A stretch of 64,000 nucleotides of DNA from Dryocola sp031988645 (GTDB lineage: Bacteria; Pseudomonadota; Gammaproteobacteria; Enterobacterales; Enterobacteriaceae): positions 1,612,001 through 1,676,000 of the forward strand of contig NZ_CP150452.1 of assembly GCF_051307045.1 (NCBI RefSeq), written 5' to 3'. Positions within the stretch are counted from its first letter, which is position 1; each line of letters opens with the position of its first letter. The notes below the pieces were generated by a model. That model was not told the DNA's origin and did not search any database. It saw only the letters and a program-made list of their open reading frames with translations. Positions 18,777 through 26,317 of this stretch are shown here, piece by piece. The translations under genes and the position numbers were made by a program.

Positions 18777-18957
18777 TGGCGGTGAGGGAGGGATTGATTC
18801 GCTGCGCTCACCCTGCGGGCGTCATGGTCACAGGTGCCCCTGACGTCCAACAGGCTGAAGCCTGTTGTCGAACCCGGTCGAGGGTTCTCATCCGTCCCTC
18901 CGGCAATTACGGGCAATAAAAAAGCCTGAACGTGAGTTCAGGCTCTCTTATAAAATA
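18777..18957 (-). repeat. tRNA-Ser-tail repeat unit 1 (181 bp, last in transcript order)
   Basis: The plus-strand start is TGGCGGTGAGGGAGGGATT, exactly the 19-nt 3' end of tRNA-Ser including CCA, followed by unrelated sequence. On the minus strand the unit holds a terminator hairpin (AGCCTGAAC/GTTCAGGCT then T6, about 18916-18945). It then holds a 27-codon reading frame at 18808-18891 (MRTLDRVRQQASACWT then SGAPVTMTPAG) with GGAGGGA before its ATG. A palindrome, AACAGGCT/AGCCTGTT, lies within that frame. The unit abuts the ygbA-like stop codon. Confidence 0.85.
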
Positions 18958-19138
18958 TGGCGGTGAGGGAGGGATTGATTCGCTGCGCTCACCCTGCGGG
19001 CAGCGCTGACATAAATGCCACCGCTGTCCAACAGGCTGAAGCCTGTTGTCGAACCCGGTCGAGGGTTCTCATCCGTCCCTGCGGCAATTACGGGCAATAA
19101 AAAAGCCCGAACGTGAGTTCAGGCTCTCTTATAAAATA
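18958..19138 (-). repeat. tRNA-Ser-tail repeat unit 2 (181 bp)
   Basis: This is the same structure as unit 1, exactly 181 bp further on. The small frame (18989-19072) is intact and begins with the same MRTLDRVRQQASACWT, but its second half reads AVAFMSALPAG. The unit therefore exists in two sequence types differing in the middle of the spacer. Its hairpin has one mismatch (GCCCGAAC against GTTCAGGC). Confidence 0.85.
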
Positions 19139-19319
19139 TGGCGGTGAGGGAGGGATTGATTCGCTGCGCTCACCCTGCGGGCAGCGCTGACATAAATGCC
19201 ACCGCTGTCCAACAGGCTGAAGCCTGTTGTCGAACCCGGGTCGAGGGTTCTCACCCGTCCCTGCGTGTGCAACATGCGAAAAAAAAGCCCGCATATAAAT
19301 GCGGGCTCTTCTTTAAATA
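19139..19319 (-). repeat. tRNA-Ser-tail repeat unit 3 (181 bp, diverged end)
   Basis: The first two-thirds match unit 2. The part next to the tRNA gene differs and carries another terminator (GCCCGCAT/ATGCGGGC then T8), which ends the transcript of the tRNA gene at 19320-19407. The small frame is broken by an extra G (CCCGGG instead of CCCGG) and has GTG in place of ATG. Confidence 0.85.
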
Positions 19320-19407
19320 TGGCGGTGAGGGAGGGATTCGAACCCTCGATACGTTGCCGTATACACACTTTCCAGGCGTGCTCCTTCAGCCACTCGGACA
19401 CCTCACC
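19320..19407 (-). tRNA. serX: tRNA-Ser(GGA), copy 1
   Basis: This is an 88-nt class II tRNA gene with an encoded CCA end. On the minus strand it begins GGTGAGGTGTCCGAGTGGC, has anticodon GGA in CTGGAAAG, a long variable arm (TATACGGCAACGTATC) and the T-arm GGGTTCGAATCCC. The anticodon reads UCC and UCU serine codons. Position next to ghrA matches E. coli serX. It has its own promoter and is followed by a terminator and three repeat units. Confidence 0.97.
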
Positions 19408-19448
19408 ATATTGTTTTTGTCACCCGCTTACGGGGGCAACGGGGCGCT

Positions 19449-19477
19449 ACTATAGGGAGTCAGCTCCATTCGGTCAA
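19449..19477 (-). promoter_or_regulatory. Promoter of tRNA-Ser copy 1
   Basis: On the minus strand TTGACC (19472-19477) and TATAGT (19449-19454) are separated by exactly 17 bp. A GC-rich discriminator (AGCGCCCC) follows, as in stringently controlled stable-RNA promoters. Confidence 0.8.
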
Positions 19478-19537
19478 GCGTAATTTTTACATTCGGGCCC
19501 GTTCGGTTAAGCCTTGAGCGATGATGAATTTTAAGCG

Positions 19538-19575
19538 AAAAAAAGCCCGCATATAAATGCGGGCTCTTCTTTAAA
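19538..19575 (-). terminator. Terminator after repeat unit 4
   Basis: On the minus strand a GCCCGCAT/ATGCGGGC stem is followed by a T run. It closes the transcript from tRNA copy 2 and its repeats before the promoter of tRNA copy 1. The same hairpin is found directly after tRNA copy 1. Confidence 0.75.
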
Positions 19576-19577
19576 TA

Positions 19578-19758
19578 TGGCGGTGAGGGAGGGATTGATT
19601 CGCTGCGCTCACCCTGCGGGCGTCATGGTCACAGGTGCCCCTGACGTCCAACAGGCTGAAGCCTGTTGTCGAACCCGGTCGAGGGTTCTCATCCGTCCCT
19701 GCGGCAATTACGGGCAATAAAAAAGCCCGAACGTGAGTTCAGGCTCTCTTATAAAATA
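19578..19758 (-). repeat. tRNA-Ser-tail repeat unit 4 (181 bp)
   Basis: The unit starts with the same 19-nt tRNA tail and is of the unit 1 type. Its 27-codon frame at 19609-19692 is intact and encodes the same peptide as unit 1. It lies downstream of tRNA copy 2 in transcript order. Confidence 0.85.
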
Positions 19759-19940
19759 TGGCGGTGAGGGAGGGATTGATTCGCTGCGCTCACCCTGCGG
19801 GCAGCGCTGACATAAATGCCACCGCTGTCCAACAGGCTGAAGCCTGTTGTCGAACCCGGGTCGAGGGTTCTCATCCGTCCCTCCGGCAATTACGGGCAAT
19901 AAAAAAGCCCGAACGTGAGTTCAGGCTCTCTTATAAAATA
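19759..19940 (-). repeat. tRNA-Ser-tail repeat unit 5 (182 bp)
   Basis: This unit is of the unit 2 type and lies directly downstream of tRNA copy 2. It is one base longer because of an extra G in CCCGGG, which breaks the small frame. The terminator hairpin next to the tRNA end (AGCCTGAAC paired with GTTCGGGCT, then T6) serves tRNA copy 2. Confidence 0.85.
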
Positions 19941-20028
19941 TGGCGGTGAGGGAGGGATTCGAACCCTCGATACGTTGCCGTATACACACTTTCCAGGCGT
20001 GCTCCTTCAGCCACTCGGACACCTCACC
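19941..20028 (-). tRNA. serX: tRNA-Ser(GGA), copy 2
   Basis: This 88-nt gene is identical to the copy at 19320-19407, with the same GGA anticodon and encoded CCA. It is the upstream copy in transcript order and has a separate promoter, so the locus is a duplication of the whole transcription unit rather than of the tRNA alone. Confidence 0.97.
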
Positions 20029-20062
20029 ATATTGTTGCTCCAGCGCTGCTGGAACGGGCGCT

Positions 20063-20091
20063 AATGTAGGGAAAAGCGTTAATCACGTCAA
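20063..20091 (-). promoter_or_regulatory. Promoter of tRNA-Ser copy 2
   Basis: On the minus strand TTGACG (20086-20091) and TACATT (20063-20068) are 17 bp apart and followed by AGCGCCC. The layout matches the copy 1 promoter, although the spacer sequence differs. Confidence 0.75.
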
Positions 20092-20233
20092 TGTACTTTT
20101 CATTAAATTCAGCGCGTTTAGACAAACTTCAAGCAACTTGCTTTTTAAAACAGCAGCCGTCGCTGTTTTTTTATTACATTTAACGCTTGAAATGATTCAC
20201 GTTTCGCGTAATCCTGGAAAAAAAGGAGGAAGC

Positions 20234-21175
20234 GTGGATATTATTTTCTATCACCCAACATTTGATACCCCATCCTGGCTGGCAGGTTTGCAACGGCAGC
20301 TCCCTGAGGCTCGCGTGCGTGAGTGGCAGGAGGGCGATAACCAACCTGCTGACTACGCTTTGGTCTGGCATCCCCCGGTGGAAATGCTGGCGGGCCGTAA
20401 AGAGCTCAAGGGCGTTTTCGCGCTTGGCGCAGGCGTGGATTCGATTCTCAGCAAATTAAAAACGCATCCCGATATGCTCCCGGCCGGCGTGCCGCTGTTC
20501 CGCCTTGAGGATACGGGCATGGGGCTGCAGATGCAGGAGTATGCGGTCAGCCAGGTGCTGCACTGGTTCAGACGTTTTGACGACTATCAGGCGCAAAAAC
20601 AGCAGGCAAACTGGCAGCCTCTTGATGAGTACCGACGCGAAGACTTTACCATCGGCCTTCTCGGCGCGGGCGTGCTTGGCGGTAAGGTTGCGGAAAGCCT
20701 GATTGCGTGGGGATTCCCGGTGCGCTGTTGGAGCCGCAGCAAAAAAGATTACCCCGGCGTGACAAGCTTCGCGGGTACGGAGCAGATCGGCGATTTCCTG
20801 AACGGCACCCGCGTTCTTATCAACCTGCTGCCGAACACGCCGCAAACCGTCGGCATTATTAACGCTGCGCTGCTGGAGCAGCTGGCGGACGAGGCTTACG
20901 TGCTTAACCTGGCGCGCGGCGTTCATCTGGTGGAGGCCGACCTGCTGGCCGCCCTGGATAGCGGCAAATTAAAAGGCGCGATGCTGGACGTTTTCTCTCA
21001 GGAGCCGCTGCCGGCTGATAACCCGCTGTGGAAGCATCCTCGCGTGGCCATCACGCCCCATATCGCGGCGGTTACGCGCCCGGATGAGGCAATGGCTTAT
21101 ATCGCCAGAACGATTCGCCAGATTGAGAAAGGTGAAAAGCCCGCGGGCGAAGTTTCCCTGCAGCACGGTTATTAA
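20234..21175 (+). CDS. ghrA: GhrA, glyoxylate/hydroxypyruvate reductase A
   Basis: This is a 313-aa NADPH-dependent 2-hydroxyacid dehydrogenase (E. coli 312) that reduces glyoxylate and hydroxypyruvate. The Rossmann motif GLLGAGVLGGKVAESL, the substrate arginine in LNLARGVHLVE and the catalytic histidine in ITPHIAAVTRP are present. The start is a GTG at 20234 after a very strong AAGGAGGA; this begins the conserved DIIFYHPTFDT. The open frame continues upstream into the tRNA gene, but that is not coding. Confidence 0.95.
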   Translation: MDIIFYHPTFDTPSWLAGLQRQLPEARVREWQEGDNQPADYALVWHPPVEMLAGRKELKGVFALGAGVDSILSKLKTHPDMLPAGVPLFRLEDTGMGLQMQEYAVSQVLHWFRRFDDYQAQKQQANWQPLDEYRREDFTIGLLGAGVLGGKVAESLIAWGFPVRCWSRSKKDYPGVTSFAGTEQIGDFLNGTRVLINLLPNTPQTVGIINAALLEQLADEAYVLNLARGVHLVEADLLAALDSGKLKGAMLDVFSQEPLPADNPLWKHPRVAITPHIAAVTRPDEAMAYIARTIRQIEKGEKPAGEVSLQHGY

Positions 21176-21180
21176 ACCCG

Positions 21181-21200
21181 AGCCCGGCCGGCGCCGGGCT
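21181..21200. terminator. GC-rich hairpin after ghrA
   Basis: AGCCCGG pairs with CCGGGCT five bases after the ghrA stop. It is followed by AAAATT rather than a T run, so termination would be weak. Confidence 0.4.
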
Positions 21201-21256
21201 AAAATTCAACGGCGATAACTGCTATCCTTGCGGGAAAGAGAGAAAAGGAGAGAGTC

Positions 21257-21995
21257 ATGTACCCCGTTGACCTGCATATGCACACCGTCGCCAGCACCCA
21301 CGCCTACAGCACCCTTCACGATTACATCGCCATTGCAAAGAGCAAGGGCATCAGGCTTTTTGCCATTACCGATCACGGTCCTGATATGGCCGATGCGCCG
21401 CACTACTGGCACTTTGTGAATATGCGCATCTGGCCGCGTGTGGTCGATGGCGTTGGCATTCTGCGCGGCATTGAAGCGAATATTAAAAATACCGGCGGGG
21501 AGATCGACTGTACGGGGCCGATGCTCGACGCGCTCGATTTGATTATCGCCGGTTTCCACGAGCCCGTTTTCCCGCCGCAGGATGAAGCTACGCATACCGA
21601 AGCGATGATTGCGACCATGGCCCGCAGGCGACGTACATATCATCAGCCATCCCGGCAACCCTAAATTCCCGGTGGATATTCCCGCCATCGCCGAGGCGGC
21701 CGCTAAATATAATGTCGCCCTTGAGCTAAACAACTCTTCCTTTACGCACTCCCGCAAAGGCAGCGGACCAAACTGCCGCGCCATCGCTGCTGCGGTGCGT
21801 GATGCGGGCGGCTGGCTGTCGCTGGGCTCTGATTCCCACACGGCGTTTAGCCTGGGCGATTTTGACGAATGTCGTAAGGTTCTCGCGGAGGTGGAGTTCC
21901 CGGAAGACCGCATTCTGAACGTCTCGCCGCGCCGCCTGTTAGATTTCCTTGAATCCCGCGGCATGGCGCCCATTGCCGAATTTGCCGCGCTTTAA
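21257..21995 (+). pseudogene. ycdX: YcdX, PHP-family zinc phosphatase (one-base frameshift)
   Basis: YcdX is a trinuclear-zinc phosphoesterase of the PHP family linked to swarming in E. coli. Metal motifs are visible: DLHMHTVASTHAYS at the start, ITDHGPDM, and SHPGNP and GSDSHTAF in the second half. The frame shifts at 21619-21623, where GGCCC stands for an expected GGCC. Removing one C gives 245 aa, the E. coli length, with ATMAAGDVHIISHPGNP restored. AGGAGAG precedes the ATG. Its chaperone partner ycdY follows. Confidence 0.92.
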
Positions 21996-22021
21996 TTTCT
22001 ACCCCTGAATGGATTGTTAGC

Positions 22022-22576
22022 ATGAATGAGTTCTCAATTATTTGCCGTATTTTAGGATCGCTGTTTTACCGTCAGCCGCAGGACCCGCTGCTGGTGCCGC
22101 TGCTGACGATGATCCGCGAAGGGAAGCTGGCGGCAAGTTGGCCTCTGGAGCAGGACGAACTGCTGGCCCGGCTGCAGCAAAGCTGCGATCCGCAGCAGCT
22201 GGCCGCGGATTACAACGCGCTTTTCGTCGGCGATGAGTGCAGCGTTCCGCCATACCGCTCGGCGTGGGAAGAGGGCAGCCATGAAGGGGACGTACGCGAG
22301 TTCCTGAAAGAGCGCGGCATGCCGCTTGGCGAAACGCCGGCCGACCACTTTGGCACTTTGCTGCTGGCTGCCTCCTGGCTGGAGGATCAGTCGCAGGAAG
22401 ATGAATACGAAGCCCAGATAGCTTTGTTCGATGAGTATCTGCTGCCGTGGTGCGGAACTTTCCTCGGCAAAGTTGAGGCCCATGCGACTACTCCTTTCTA
22501 CCGCACGCTTGCGGCAATCAGCCGGGAGGCTATCCAGGCGATGCGCGATGAGCTACAGGAGTCGGAAGAGGAATAA
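22022..22576 (+). CDS. ycdY: YcdY, TorD-family chaperone for YcdX
   Basis: The 184-aa all-helical protein has the same length as E. coli YcdY and the TorD/DmsD-family pattern DYNALFVGDECSVPPYRSAW and HATTPFYRTLA. In E. coli it assists zinc loading of YcdX. It starts 26 bp after ycdX, so the two are likely co-transcribed. The only ribosome site visible is weak. Confidence 0.94.
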   Translation: MNEFSIICRILGSLFYRQPQDPLLVPLLTMIREGKLAASWPLEQDELLARLQQSCDPQQLAADYNALFVGDECSVPPYRSAWEEGSHEGDVREFLKERGMPLGETPADHFGTLLLAASWLEDQSQEDEYEAQIALFDEYLLPWCGTFLGKVEAHATTPFYRTLAAISREAIQAMRDELQESEEE

Positions 22577-22578
22577 AT

Positions 22579-22594
22579 AGTGATTTGAATCACA
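22579..22594. promoter_or_regulatory. CRP- or FNR-like site upstream of ycdZ
   Basis: AGTGATTTGAATCACA fits CRP (TGTGA-N6-TCACA, nine of ten) and also FNR (TTGAT-N4-ATCAA, eight of ten). The sequence alone does not separate the two. It is centred about 85 bp upstream of the -10 described below. Confidence 0.55.
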
Positions 22595-22663
22595 TTTATT
22601 GTGCAATAAGTCATCGTTTCTTTCATAAAGTGTGCGGCAGATCGTGGTTGAGCCGAAAGGCTC

Positions 22664-22672
22664 TGCTATGAT
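22664..22672 (+). promoter_or_regulatory. Extended -10 promoter of ycdZ
   Basis: TGCTATGAT is an extended -10 element ending only eight bases before the ycdZ ATG. A start point seven bases downstream would leave almost no 5' leader. Confidence 0.5.
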
Positions 22673-22680
22673 ACGCCGCC

Positions 22681-23157
22681 ATGAACATACTCATTTCTCT
22701 CGCATTGACGACCGGTATCCTCTCAGGCCTTTGGGGCTGGGTTGCGGTAAGTCTCGGCTTGCTCAGCTGGGCAGGCTTTCTTGGCTGCACGGCTTATTTT
22801 GCCTGCCCGCAGGGCGGCCTTAAGGGGCTGTTTATCTCGCTTTGCACTTTATGCAGCGGGGTGCTCTGGGCGCAGGTGATTATTCACGGCAGCGCGCTGG
22901 CCCCGCATCTGGACATCCTTGGCTATGTCGTTACGGGCGTGGTGGCTTTCCTGATGTGCATTCAGGCTCGTCATGTGCTGCTGTCTTTTGTGCCCGGCAC
23001 CTTTATCGGCGCCTGTGCCACCTTTGCCAATCAGGGTGAATGGCATCTTGTCCTTCCTTCTTTATTGCTGGGCCTGGCCTTTGGCTATGCGATGAAGAGC
23101 AGCGGGCTGTGGCTTGCGGCGCGAAAATCCAGACGGGCTGCGGCTATTGCCGAATAA
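22681..23157 (+). CDS. ycdZ: YcdZ, inner-membrane protein (DUF1097)
   Basis: The 158-aa membrane protein (E. coli 163) has about five hydrophobic segments. The start MNILISLALTTGILSGLWGW and the blocks YFACPQGGLKG and SFVPGTFIGACATFA match the E. coli protein. Function is unknown. The ATG has no Shine-Dalgarno sequence in front of it and lies just after a good -10 element, so the message may be leaderless. It ends at a shared terminator with csgG. Confidence 0.9.
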   Translation: MNILISLALTTGILSGLWGWVAVSLGLLSWAGFLGCTAYFACPQGGLKGLFISLCTLCSGVLWAQVIIHGSALAPHLDILGYVVTGVVAFLMCIQARHVLLSFVPGTFIGACATFANQGEWHLVLPSLLLGLAFGYAMKSSGLWLAARKSRRAAAIAE

Positions 23158-23184
23158 AAAAAACCAGCCGAGGCTGGTTTTTTT
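23156..23184. terminator. Bidirectional terminator between ycdZ and csgG
   Basis: The stem AACCAGCC/GGCTGGTT has an A run on one side and a T run on the other, so it can end both the rightward ycdZ and the leftward csgDEFG transcripts. Confidence 0.9.
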
Positions 23185-23199
23185 ATTTCCCGGCGGCTA

Positions 23200-24033
23200 T
23201 CAGGCTTCCGGAGGCACCGACATTTCTTTGTATTTAACCAGGATCGGGTTCTTTTTATCGCCCGGATTTTTCAAATCCCACAGCCCGCGATCGATACCAT
23301 CATTAACCAGGTAAATAACGCCCGTCTCGATAGCTGACATCAGGCACATCATTACCGGCTCATTGGTGGTGTAACCAATTTCGCCTTCTAACAGACGCTG
23401 GTAATCGACAAAGCGGAATACGCCGGCCTGCACTTCATAAGACAAAATTGTTTTACTGGTATTAACCGAAGACATCACCTCGCCGGTGCTGACGTCAACC
23501 ACGCGCAGGTTGACGGCAATCTGGTCGAGCTGGTATTGCGTTTCGCCGCCGATACCGAAGTAACGCGCCCCAATACCGCCAGATTTCACATTGCTTTCAT
23601 AGCCAATGATGGAGCCTTCAATCATGACGTTTGCCGCCACTAACGATTTCAGAGCCTGACGGTTATTGGCCGCAACGGTGCCGTTTTCCTGGGCCGCGCG
23701 GATAATTTTGCGCTCGTTGAGCAGGTTTTGTAATCCCTGACGCTCCAGCGGTATAAACCAGCGTGAATCTTTTAACGCGGTAACCAGCATCGCGGTGGCG
23801 CTTTGCGGTACGGCGGTGGAGAAGTTACTCGCCGGATAAGGTTTAAACTGACCTGTTTCATCCTGGATGTTATACACCGAGACAAACAGTTTTCCCGCAG
23901 CTTCCGGCAAATGCGTTAAATCGCGGTAGCTCTGGGCCCGAGGCATGAGTGTAGGCTTCGCAGCTTCTTTAGGTGGCGCGGCTAAACAACCACTTAATAA
24001 ACACACTGCTACGATGAGAAAAAAGCGCTGCAT
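23200..24033 (-). CDS. csgG: CsgG, curli secretion channel lipoprotein
   Basis: The 277-aa protein equals E. coli CsgG in length. It is a lipoprotein with lipobox LLSGC (Cys16) and forms the nonameric outer-membrane pore through which CsgA and CsgB leave the cell. Conserved regions include AAQENGTVAANNRQALKSL and VNLRVVDVSTGEVMSSV. It is the last gene of the leftward csgDEFG operon. Confidence 0.97.
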   Translation of the reverse strand: MQRFFLIVAVCLLSGCLAAPPKEAAKPTLMPRAQSYRDLTHLPEAAGKLFVSVYNIQDETGQFKPYPASNFSTAVPQSATAMLVTALKDSRWFIPLERQGLQNLLNERKIIRAAQENGTVAANNRQALKSLVAANVMIEGSIIGYESNVKSGGIGARYFGIGGETQYQLDQIAVNLRVVDVSTGEVMSSVNTSKTILSYEVQAGVFRFVDYQRLLEGEIGYTTNEPVMMCLMSAIETGVIYLVNDGIDRGLWDLKNPGDKKNPILVKYKEMSVPPEA

Positions 24034-24072
24034 GATGTTTATCCTTAAATACTTTTTGATTATTTAAATCCA

Positions 24073-24489
24073 CTAAAAATCAGTAGAATTGTTTTGTAAG
24101 CCCGCGACCTGAATCGTTGAGGTCTTGCCGGTTTTTCTGTCGGTAATATTCATCGTTAGCTGCCCGTCAGCATTGGCGATATCCACAATGAAGTCATTGG
24201 TTACCAGACGCCCCGGTTTTCCGGTGTTAATGTTGGTAAGCAAGCCGCCCAGCAGCTGTGACTGAATCGTTTGTGTAAAGTTATCCAGAGCGGAGGGGGT
24301 CTCTATACCAAAGTTGTCGCTATAGCTGGGATCCTTATAAGAGTTCTGGGCCTGAGCCTCGTTAAGTAAAAACGGACCGTTATTTGGGTTGCCGCCAAAA
24401 TTCGGGTTGGTAAACTGAAACGTCATATTTCCGCCCCATGCCAGCGGAGTAAAAACCAGCAGGGAAACAACTGCATAAGCTATACGCAT
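24073..24489 (-). CDS. csgF: CsgF, curli assembly factor
   Basis: The 138-aa secreted protein matches E. coli in length. A signal peptide ends before GNMTFQFTNPNFGGNPNNG, the segment that in E. coli plugs the CsgG pore. CsgF links the CsgB nucleator to the CsgG channel at the surface. The ATG at 24489 follows AGGAGG; a GTG one codon earlier is less likely. csgE lies nine bases upstream. Confidence 0.96.
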   Translation of the reverse strand: MRIAYAVVSLLVFTPLAWGGNMTFQFTNPNFGGNPNNGPFLLNEAQAQNSYKDPSYSDNFGIETPSALDNFTQTIQSQLLGGLLTNINTGKPGRLVTNDFIVDIANADGQLTMNITDRKTGKTSTIQVAGLQNNSTDF

Positions 24490-24498
24490 CACAGCCTC

Positions 24499-24888
24499 CT
24501 AGAATTCATCGTGGGTTAAATCACCGGTGCTCAACAATACTTTGTCTACCTGCCGACGTTTAATTGCCTCATTGGTTTGCGCCAGTGCAATATCGACGTT
24601 GCGGTCGAAGTCGCGTTTTGTAGGGAATAAAAAAGCCTGAAAAATAACATCCTGATCGACAGTAATGGTTATCCAGCTTCCCCAACGGGCACTGGGTCGC
24701 TCATTTATAGTCAGGTTTCCGGTAAAGCTGCTTTCCCACTTATCGCTAAAGGCGCGGTAAAAGTCGTGACCCACGGAAGAAACGGTGTGATCCGTCAACA
24801 GCCCGGGAATTTCCACTTCAACGGCGCGAACGCCCCCGGAAGCGCACAGTAATACCGTCGCCAGCAGTAAAGCAGAGTGTATTTTCAT
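24499..24888 (-). CDS. csgE: CsgE, periplasmic curli specificity factor
   Basis: The 129-aa protein has a signal peptide (to about residue 22, GGVRA) and the conserved mature start VEVEIPGLLTDHTVSSVGHDFY. CsgE caps CsgG from the periplasm and directs curlin subunits to it. The length equals E. coli. It starts three bases after csgD. Confidence 0.96.
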   Translation of the reverse strand: MKIHSALLLATVLLCASGGVRAVEVEIPGLLTDHTVSSVGHDFYRAFSDKWESSFTGNLTINERPSARWGSWITITVDQDVIFQAFLFPTKRDFDRNVDIALAQTNEAIKRRQVDKVLLSTGDLTHDEF

Positions 24889-24891
24889 AGC

Positions 24892-25543
24892 CTATCGCCT
24901 GAGATTGTCGTTTGCCCAGGAAACCGCCTGAGTGCGGTTTTTAACGGCTATCTTCTTGAATAAATTGTAAAGATGGGTTTTTACCGTATTTTCACTAATA
25001 AATAGCGACTGGGCGATTTCATTATTGGAAGCGCCAATACGTAATTTATTAAGGATTTCCTTTTCACGGTGCGTTAAGAGGGAAGACTCTGCGCTGTAGA
25101 AACGGTAGTTGCCTGAGTGATTAATCAAATAGCTGGCTAATTTTTGCGAGAAATAACATTCGCCGTCCATGACGCCGCGTATGCCTTCAATGACCCGCGG
25201 CTCTTCTTCTGAGGTATAAAACACGCCGCTGATATGCGGCCCAGTTCTCTATATCGCGGAATTGATACTCTTCAGGCGTATTGAGGAGTAATAATTTAAC
25301 GCTGTTGTGTTTGCGGCTTAAGTTATCCTGCCAGTAGTTAATAAGCTTCTTATCCGCCTCGACCATATCGAATAACACCAGAACATTTCCCGCAATCTCA
25401 TCAAGAGAGCGTTGAATGTTATGCAGTTTCCCGTTTATAGCCAAAGAAGACTTCAGGTGTTGTAATAAAGCTGAAGCCTGCAGCGAAGGTTTGGTGATCA
25501 ACAACAGGGTATGACTATTTAAAGTATGGACTTCATTAAACAT
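24892..25543 (-). pseudogene. csgD: CsgD, LuxR-type master regulator of curli and biofilm (one-base frameshift)
   Basis: CsgD activates csgBA and, in E. coli, cellulose genes. The N-terminal receiver-like domain (MFNEVHTLNSHTLLLITKPS) and the C-terminal LuxR helix-turn-helix (LTHREKEILNKLRIGASNNE, SENTVKTHLYNLFKKI) are both well conserved but in different frames. On the plus strand 25238-25242 reads GGCCC where GGCC is expected; removing one base restores RDIENWPHISGVFY and gives 216 aa, the E. coli length. Taken literally the regulator is lost; an artefact is more likely. Confidence 0.92.
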
Positions 25544-26317
25544 GATGAAACTCCACCTGATTTTTATGCACTATCAGCTGAATTAACAGAAAGTTAATTC
25601 CCCAGAAGTACTGATAAGTGCTGCACTGCTGTGTGTGAAATAAAACACCAGCCAGACACGCGCTTTGATACGGCTGGCATTGTGTTAAATAAAATGGTTA
25701 CTGCTGAATTCAATCTAGCGGGAAGTAATCTTAAAGCAAGTGTTAAAGATGTTACACAATGTAACTGAAGATATTAAAATGTTTCACATAGAAATTTCTG
25801 CTATTTAAAATTGATGATAAAGTTGTACATCCTAATTAATTTGCATAGTTTTAAAAATCACACAATTAAATATATATTATTGATTTTAAATGATTATTTA
25901 ATGAAATCTTAACGTTTATCGAATTTTAACATATGTAATTCTCAGCGCTTGCAATGAAACCTGCCGCTTCGTTTACAAAAAGATGCCGTGGTGACAAGGC
26001 TGTCCATTAATTCGTTAAAGATCCCCCAGGTACCACCGGCAAGACGGTGCACTCGAGCCTGCAGGCAGCAGGCGCGCCCATGTTTTATTGGCCCTGGTAA
26101 TTGGTGTGGGAAGCAACTTGTTGGCCGCGGTGTTTTTAAATAACTCATGCTTTGGCATGAACATAAATATGAAAATACAACGTGCGGGTGAGATATTTTA
26201 AAAGTTTCGAAGGACATACTCATTTCCGTAACGCAGCCATAACTTCTTATCGATTGCGTTAACAATGAAATAATTTTGGCATATTTACCTGGCGGCATCC
26301 AGGTCCAGGATGACAAC
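25544..26317. promoter_or_regulatory. csgD/csgB divergent control region
   Basis: This 774-bp spacer is close in size to the one in E. coli and very AT-rich from 25740 to 25930, as expected for a region bent and bound by IHF and H-NS. A weak MlrA-like stretch (AAAATTG...TTGTACA) lies at 25807-25829. The part at 26020-26130 is clearly more GC-rich than its flanks. I see no credible gene; an open frame on the minus strand here has no family features. Confidence 0.75.
26185..26195 (+). promoter_or_regulatory. CsgD-binding site upstream of csgBA
   Basis: CGGGTGAGATA fits the CsgD consensus CGGGKGAGNKA at every position. It is 133 bp before csgB, comparable to the E. coli csgBA promoter site. Confidence 0.75.

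Noticed and set aside
19129..19483. Frames of 68-105 codons across the tRNA-Ser gene and repeats
   Set aside because: They read through the tRNA gene and terminators; translations such as MAVREGFEPSIR are well-known spurious products of tRNA-Ser antisense.
18777..20028. CRISPR array
   Set aside because: The repeats are 181 bp with near-identical bodies and contain tRNA tails; there are no short repeats with unique spacers and no cas genes.
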